In this document: positions 59,939 through 64,000 of the stretch, piece by piece
Position numbering within the stretch: position 1 is the first letter of the stretch
Layout: the number at the start of each line of letters is the position of its first letter
From: Streptomyces sp. P9-A2
GTDB taxonomy: Bacteria; Actinomycetota; Actinomycetes; Streptomycetales; Streptomycetaceae
Direction of reading: 5' to 3'
Length of the DNA stretch: 64,000 nucleotides
NCBI RefSeq assembly: GCF_036634175.1
Contig: NZ_JAZIFX010000001.1
Coordinates: 4,650,001-4,714,000 of the forward strand
Translations under genes and position numbers: made by a program
The notes under the pieces: generated by a model
Seen by the model: only the letters and a program-made list of their open reading frames with translations
Databases searched by the model: none
Told to the model about the DNA's origin: nothing

Positions 59939-61222
59939 GTGATCCGTACGACCACGAACCTCACCGCCGCCACGGACCTCACCGCTGCCACAGACCTCAC
60001 CGCCGCCACGGACCTCACCGCTGCCACAGACCTCACCGCCGCCACGGACCTCACCGCTGCCACAGACCTCACCGCCGCCACGGACCTCACCGCTGCCACA
60101 GACCTCACCGCCGGCACGGACCTCACCGCCGGCACGGACCTCACCGCCGGCACGGACCTCACCACCACCGCTGCCTCGCTCGGCTCGCTCGGCAGCCTGT
60201 TCTCCACCACCGTCCTGTACGCGCTCGTGTGCGGCGTCGCCGTCGGCGGCGGCCTCGCGCTGTTCGTCGTCGCCGTGCGCGGACTGCCCGCCAAGCCGGA
60301 GCACGAGAAGCGGAAGACGGGCGAGCGCGCCGCCGAGCTGATCCGGTTCGCGGGCCGGCGCGGCTCCCTCGCCGCGATCGTCGGCCTCGCCGTGCTGCTG
60401 CTGACCCGCTGGACCGTCGCCGGTGTCGCCGCCGCCGTCCTCGTCTTCTTCTGGGACCGCCTCTTCGGCGGAGCAGCGGAGGAGCGGGCCGCCATGCGGC
60501 GCGTGGAGGCCCTGGCGTCCTGGACGGAGTCGCTGCGCGACACCATCGCCGGCGCGGTGGGCCTCGAACAGGCCATCCCGGCGTCGGCACGGGCGGCCGC
60601 ACCCGTCCTGCGCCCCCATCTCGACGCGCTCGTCGACCGGCTGCGCTCCCGCACCCCGCTGCCCGAGGCGCTCCAGTATCTCGCCGACGAGATCGACGAC
60701 GCCTCCGCCGACATCATCGTCGCCGCGCTCATCCTCAACGCCAAGCTGCGCGGCCCCGGCCTGCGGCAGGTACTGGGCGCCCTGGCCAAGTCGGCGCGCG
60801 AAGAGGTCGACATGCGGCAGCGCGTCATGGCCCAACGGGCCTCCACCCGGCGGTCGGTGCAGATCGTCGTCGCGGTCACGATCGCGTTCGTCCTCGGACT
60901 GGCCGTCTTCAACCGGGACTTCGTCGAGCCGTACGGAACGGCCGTGGGCCAGCTCGTACTCGCCTGTGTCTGCGGGCTGTTCGCGCTCGGCTTCTGGTGG
61001 CTGCGCAAGCTGTCCACCATCGAGACGCCCGAACGCTTCCTGGTACGCGACGAGGCGGCGGTCCAGTTCGTACGGCCCCGTACGCCGGGGGCGGCGACCG
61101 CCACGGCACAGCAGCAGGCGGAGCGGGGGAACGCGCCGTCACTGCGGCTCCCGCAGGGCAGGGACCAACAAGGCCGGGATCAGCAGGGCAGGGGCCAGCA
61201 GGGCAGGGGGGTACGACGGTGA
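59939..61222 (+). CDS. TadB-like inner-membrane pilus protein with N-terminal repeats
   Basis: The 427-residue protein has the T2SSF core (RVEALASWTESLRDTIAGA, LDALVDRLRSRTPLPEALQY, REEVDMRQRVMAQRASTRRS) and membrane helices before and after it (VLYALVCGVAVGGGLALFVV, IVVAVTIAFVLGLAVF). The first 75 or so residues are extraordinary: eleven DLTAAT/DLTAGT hexapeptides in a row. The C terminus is Gln/Gly/Arg-rich (GRDQQGRDQQGRGQQ). TadB and TadC form the inner-membrane platform. The start GTG at 59939 lies five bases after the cpaF stop. Confidence 0.88.
   Translation: MIRTTTNLTAATDLTAATDLTAATDLTAATDLTAATDLTAATDLTAATDLTAATDLTAGTDLTAGTDLTAGTDLTTTAASLGSLGSLFSTTVLYALVCGVAVGGGLALFVVAVRGLPAKPEHEKRKTGERAAELIRFAGRRGSLAAIVGLAVLLLTRWTVAGVAAAVLVFFWDRLFGGAAEERAAMRRVEALASWTESLRDTIAGAVGLEQAIPASARAAAPVLRPHLDALVDRLRSRTPLPEALQYLADEIDDASADIIVAALILNAKLRGPGLRQVLGALAKSAREEVDMRQRVMAQRASTRRSVQIVVAVTIAFVLGLAVFNRDFVEPYGTAVGQLVLACVCGLFALGFWWLRKLSTIETPERFLVRDEAAVQFVRPRTPGAATATAQQQAERGNAPSLRLPQGRDQQGRDQQGRGQQGRGVRR
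59957..60169. repeat. 18-bp minisatellite in the tadB gene
   Basis: Eleven full 18-bp units with a partial twelfth encode NLTAAT, seven DLTAAT, three DLTAGT and DLTTT. Among the DLTAAT units two DNA versions alternate strictly (ending gccgccacg or gctgccaca), making a 36-bp period, so the array grew as doublets. Confidence 0.93.
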
Positions 61223-62145
61223 ACGACGAACTGACGATGCCGGTGGTCGTCGGCGCGGTCCTCGGTCTGGGCGTCTACGTCCTGATCCGGGCCCTGATGC
61301 CCACCAAGCGCAGCGCGGTCGCCCAGGTCGCCCGGATCGACGCGATGCGGGCGCGGGGCGCGGCGTACGGGTCGGCCCGCACGCAGAAGGACACCGGACG
61401 GTTCGCGTCACTGCGTGGCGAAGTGGGCGCGCGCATCGCCGAGTTCTATCTTCAGCAGGGCTGGGAGCAGCGTTCGCTGCGCGCCGATCTGGCCGTACTG
61501 GAACGGAGCTGGGAGAAGTTCCTGGCGACGAAGGTGCTGCTGGCGGCGGGGGGCCTGTTCTTCGGACCGTTCCTCTTCGCGGTCGTCTGGACGCTCGGCT
61601 TCAGCCGCAGCCCGATCGTCCCGGTCTGGCTGGCCCTGCTCTGCGCGGTCGTCTTCTTCTTCCTGCCCGACCTGGAGGTGCGCCGGGACGCCGCCGAGAA
61701 GCGGCGCGACCTGCGCCGGGTCATCGGCGCCTACCTGGACCTGGTGTCGATGAGCCTGGCCGGCGGGCGGGGCCTGCCCGAGGCGTTGATGGCGGCGGCC
61801 GAGGTGTCCGACGGCTGGGCGACGCAGCGCATCCGCAACGCCCTCGCCGACGCCCGGATCACCGGTATCAGCCAGTGGCAGGCGCTCGGGCAGCTCGGTG
61901 AGGAGCTGGGCGTCGAGGAGCTGAAGGACCTCTCCGCCTCGCTCGCCCTGGTCGCGGACGACGGCGCCAAGGTCCGCGAGTCCCTCGCCTCCCGCGCGGA
62001 GACCATGCGCCACCGCGAACTCTCCGAGATCGAGGGCAGCGCGGGCGAGAAGTCCCAGTCGATGCTCGTGGCGCAGCTGCTGCTGTGCGCGGGGTTCCTC
62101 GTGTTCCTGATCTTCCCGGCGGCGATGAGGGTGTTCCAGGTGTGA
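61219..62145 (+). CDS. TadC-like inner-membrane pilus protein
   Basis: The 308-residue protein has a first helix (MPVVVGAVLGLGVYVLIRAL), a central pair (LLAAGGLFFGPFLFAVVWTL, VPVWLALLCAVVFFFLPDLE), the T2SSF domain (YLDLVSMSLAGGRGLPEALM) and a last helix (MLVAQLLLCAGFLVFLIFPA). It forms the platform with TadB. The GTG overlaps the TadB stop (GTGA). Confidence 0.91.
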   Translation: MNDELTMPVVVGAVLGLGVYVLIRALMPTKRSAVAQVARIDAMRARGAAYGSARTQKDTGRFASLRGEVGARIAEFYLQQGWEQRSLRADLAVLERSWEKFLATKVLLAAGGLFFGPFLFAVVWTLGFSRSPIVPVWLALLCAVVFFFLPDLEVRRDAAEKRRDLRRVIGAYLDLVSMSLAGGRGLPEALMAAAEVSDGWATQRIRNALADARITGISQWQALGQLGEELGVEELKDLSASLALVADDGAKVRESLASRAETMRHRELSEIEGSAGEKSQSMLVAQLLLCAGFLVFLIFPAAMRVFQV

Positions 62146-62265
62146 GAACCGTGAACGGGAGCGGTGTCACCGCGCACCATGAGACCTGCACCGCCCCTTG
62201 CGAACCAACAGCCGTGAACCGTACGTCAGAGCATCTGTGAACCGAACACGAGAGGACGAAGCGTC

Positions 62266-62517
62266 ATGAACGGACGTACCTTCCACACCGGCATCCCCGC
62301 CGTGGACTTCCTGGTCACCTTCATGCAGGCCCGTGTGGAGCGCGCCCGCTCCGGCGAACTGGACCGCGGCGCCTCCGCGGTGGAGTGGGTCATCATCTCC
62401 GCGGTCGTCGTCGCGATCGTCGGCGTGGTCGCCGCCATCATCAACGCCGCCCTGAGCGAGGGCGCCAACAAGGTCGGTGACTGCATCAAGGGCGCGAACG
62501 CCGGCAGCACCTGCTGA
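62266..62517 (+). CDS. Flp-type pilin
   Basis: The 83-residue protein is the likely pilus subunit: a basic leader with RG before the cleavage site, then ASAVEWVIISAVVVAIVG, the hydrophobic helix with the conserved Glu at position 5 after cleavage, and a short C terminus with two Cys (GDCIKGANAGSTC) that could form a disulfide. The prepilin peptidase (TadV) is not in the window. It follows TadC by 120 bp, with tgaaccg repeated several times in the leader. Confidence 0.87.
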   Translation: MNGRTFHTGIPAVDFLVTFMQARVERARSGELDRGASAVEWVIISAVVVAIVGVVAAIINAALSEGANKVGDCIKGANAGSTC

Positions 62518-62588
62518 GCGTACGTACGCCGAGGCCGAGGACAGGACCGCAGGTCGAGGACAGGACCGCGAGAGGACTGGGACGGGGA

Positions 62589-63038
62589 ATGCCGGTGCGC
62601 GTATGTCGCTGGGTACGCCGACGGGTGGAGGCCGCCTCCGCCCGCGGTGACTCCGGCATGACCGCGATCGAGTTCGTGCTGCTCACGCCTGTCCTGTTCT
62701 TCATGATCTTCGCGACGGTGCAGTTCGCGCTGTACTTCTTCGCGGACCACGTCGCCCAGGCGGCGGCGCAGGCGGGCGCTCGCAAGGCACGGGCGACGGC
62801 GGACGCCCAGCCGGGCGGCTGGCAGGGCGAGGCGCGGGACGTGGTGGACAGCTACATCCGGCAACTGGGCCCGCGGCTGGTGCTGTCGCCGGACGTGAGG
62901 ATGCTCCAGCCGGAGCAGGACACGGTGGGCGTGGAGATCACGGCCCGCATCCCGACGGTGTTCCCGGGCTTCGACCTGACGGTGCACGCACGGTCGGCGG
63001 GGCCGGTTGAGCGGTTCGTGGAAGAGGGGGAGGACTGA
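62589..63038 (+). CDS. TadE-like minor pilin
   Basis: The 149-residue protein has a short basic leader, the TadE pattern GMTAIEFVLLTPVLFFMIFA (pilin-like helix with Glu) and an outer domain ending in an acidic tail (RFVEEGED). TadE proteins are pseudopilins of the Tad system. The ATG is followed by Arg-rich residues as usual. It is followed directly by a second TadE-like gene. Confidence 0.87.
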   Translation: MPVRVCRWVRRRVEAASARGDSGMTAIEFVLLTPVLFFMIFATVQFALYFFADHVAQAAAQAGARKARATADAQPGGWQGEARDVVDSYIRQLGPRLVLSPDVRMLQPEQDTVGVEITARIPTVFPGFDLTVHARSAGPVERFVEEGED

Positions 63039-63494
63039 ATGCGCGCAGCCCTCTCTCGCGTCGGAACACGCCTGCGAGCGGCCGGCCGTGACGGTGTCGC
63101 CGGCGGCGACCGAGGACTGTCCACCATCGAGGTGGTGATCCTCGCCCCGGTGATGATCCTGTTCATCCTGGTGCTGGTGGCGTTCGGCCAACTGGTGAGC
63201 GGTCGCGGTGCGCTGGACGGCGCGGCCCGGGACGCGGCACGCGCGGGCTCCATCCAGAAGGACCATGGACGGGCGATGGCGGAGGCGCGCAACGCGGCCG
63301 AGGCGAACCTCGCGGACATCTGCTCGGGCCCGGTGAACGTCGTACAGACCAGCCAGGGCTTCGAACCGGACACCCTTTTCACGGTCGAGGTGAGCTGCGA
63401 GGTCCGCGGACTGGCCACGCTGGGCCTGAACATCCCGACGACCCTGTCCGCGAGCTTCAGTTCACCGCTGGACCCGTACCGGAGGACGGCGTGA
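63039..63494 (+). CDS. second TadE-like minor pilin
   Basis: The 151-residue protein has the pattern GLSTIEVVILAPVMILFILV with the conserved Glu, then GRGALDGAARDAARAGSIQK. Two late cysteines (DICSGP, VSCEVR) may form a disulfide. The ATG abuts the previous stop. It is a pseudopilin like the previous product but clearly different in sequence. Confidence 0.86.
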   Translation: MRAALSRVGTRLRAAGRDGVAGGDRGLSTIEVVILAPVMILFILVLVAFGQLVSGRGALDGAARDAARAGSIQKDHGRAMAEARNAAEANLADICSGPVNVVQTSQGFEPDTLFTVEVSCEVRGLATLGLNIPTTLSASFSSPLDPYRRTA

Positions 63495-63952
63495 GAGCAC
63501 GTGTGCGTACGTGGCTGACGTATCGCGGGCCGAGATTCGACGACCGCGGCTCGGGCGCCGGCGCGGTCATCGTCTTCGCGCTGGTCTTCATCTCCCTCGC
63601 GGCCTTCGTCATCGACGGCGGCCTCTCCATCTCCCAGCGCGAGCGCGCCGCCGACATCGCCGAACAGGCCGCCCGCTACGCCGCCCAGGACATCGACCGC
63701 GAGGCCCTGTACGAGAACGTGGACGAGCCCGCGCCCATCAACTACGAGAACTGCGACGCCCGGGTGAAGGCCTTCGCCCGCGAGATGGACATGTCCGGCG
63801 CGGACGTCGCCGGCACCCACTGCGTGGCGGCGAGCGCCCAGGGGGTCGAGGTACAGGTCCAGTTGACGTACTCACCCGTCTTCACCGGCGTGTTCTACGG
63901 CGGCGACGTGGTCGTCCGCGGCCAGGCGGTGGCGGAGAACGAGGTCGGCTGA
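63491..63952 (+). CDS. TadG-related pilus protein
   Basis: The 153-residue protein has GAGAVIVFALVFISLAAFVIDGGLSI at its N terminus, the pattern of TadG-type (Flp-associated) proteins, here written in part as FALVFISLAAFVIDGG. The outer domain is short, whereas Gram-negative TadG proteins carry a von Willebrand domain. The GTG overlaps the previous stop by ATGA-like coupling (GTGA). It is the last complete gene of the operon in the window. Confidence 0.84.
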   Translation: MRARVRTWLTYRGPRFDDRGSGAGAVIVFALVFISLAAFVIDGGLSISQRERAADIAEQAARYAAQDIDREALYENVDEPAPINYENCDARVKAFAREMDMSGADVAGTHCVAASAQGVEVQVQLTYSPVFTGVFYGGDVVVRGQAVAENEVG

Positions 63953-63978
63953 GCCGAGGGCGGGAGTGAGGGCGCGGA

Positions 63979-64000
63979 ATGAGGGATGAGAAGGCGGGCA
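63979..64000 (+). CDS. possible start of the next gene (partial)
   Basis: An ATG at 63979 opens a frame (MRDEKAG) that runs off the end of the window. It lies 26 bases after the TadG-like stop. The fragment is too short to identify. Confidence 0.25.

Overview
The window is high-GC actinobacterial chromosome and fits Streptomyces. The evidence is strong third-position GC bias, many GTG starts, ATGA/GTGA start-stop overlaps, Tat/Sec lipoproteins, a ResABC cytochrome c maturation operon and the futalosine menaquinone genes. These sit in the gene order I associate with Streptomyces chromosomes (hemL, phosphoglycerate mutase, resA, ccdA, resB, ccsA, then mqnL, mqnP, mqnM, mqnE, csp, mqnA, an FtsK-like T7SS ATPase, then Tad pilus genes). 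No tRNA or rRNA was recognised.

Layout. 1-4921 holds a sigma-like protein fused to a zinc-finger motif, a membrane segment and a CAP domain (5' end off the window), then a histidine kinase with an unusual extra C-terminal membrane segment and its LuxR-type response regulator. 4952-12297 is a decaying integrated element. It is bounded by a perfect 76-bp direct repeat that copies the 3' end of a conserved protein gene, has 11-bp iterons just inside both ends and a 5'-truncated tyrosine integrase at the right end. Its cargo is arsenic resistance: truncated arsT, intact arsC, arsR and acr3, a frameshifted arsN-like acetyltransferase, a second arsR, an arsO with a nonsense codon, a Cys-tailed flavoprotein and an ArsI/CadI-like enzyme. 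13368-21573 is tetrapyrrole and cytochrome c biogenesis. 21636-24437 has a deaminase, a double-MerR regulator, an Rpn-like nuclease and a small membrane protein. 24531-38241 carries the scattered futalosine genes for menaquinone, interleaved with accessory genes: a possible relic type I-E CRISPR unit, a GntR regulator with two small proteins, a Uma2 protein, a rhomboid protease, GNAT, TetR and MaoC proteins, a broken fabG remnant and a cold-shock gene.

38381-50869 is a type VII secretion (T7SS-like) neighbourhood: a very large EssC/EccC-type ATPase divergent from a WXG100-size protein, then a second WXG100-size protein coupled to a 426-residue candidate secreted substrate, followed by a row of small, partly paralogous downstream genes, one split by an in-frame stop. 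50870-52155 is decayed sequence including a broken anti-sigma-type ATPase. 52156-53568 has an HNH endonuclease resembling the phosphorothioate-DNA-reading (SBD-HNH) type IV enzymes and a HAD-like protein. 53646-56324 encodes three secreted or lipidated proteins of unknown function. 56844-63952 is a Tad/Flp pilus operon (CpaB-like, CpaE-like, CpaF, TadB, TadC, Flp pilin, two TadE-like proteins and a TadG-like protein); TadB carries a striking 18-bp minisatellite at its N terminus.

How the parts work together. Cytochrome c maturation, haem synthesis and menaquinone synthesis form a respiratory block typical of the core chromosome. The arsenic island, the relic CRISPR unit, the T7SS substrate row and the type IV nuclease are the accessory parts. 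The best candidates for new biology are the integration system that uses a protein-coding 3' end as its site, and the T7SS substrate with its paralogous downstream genes.
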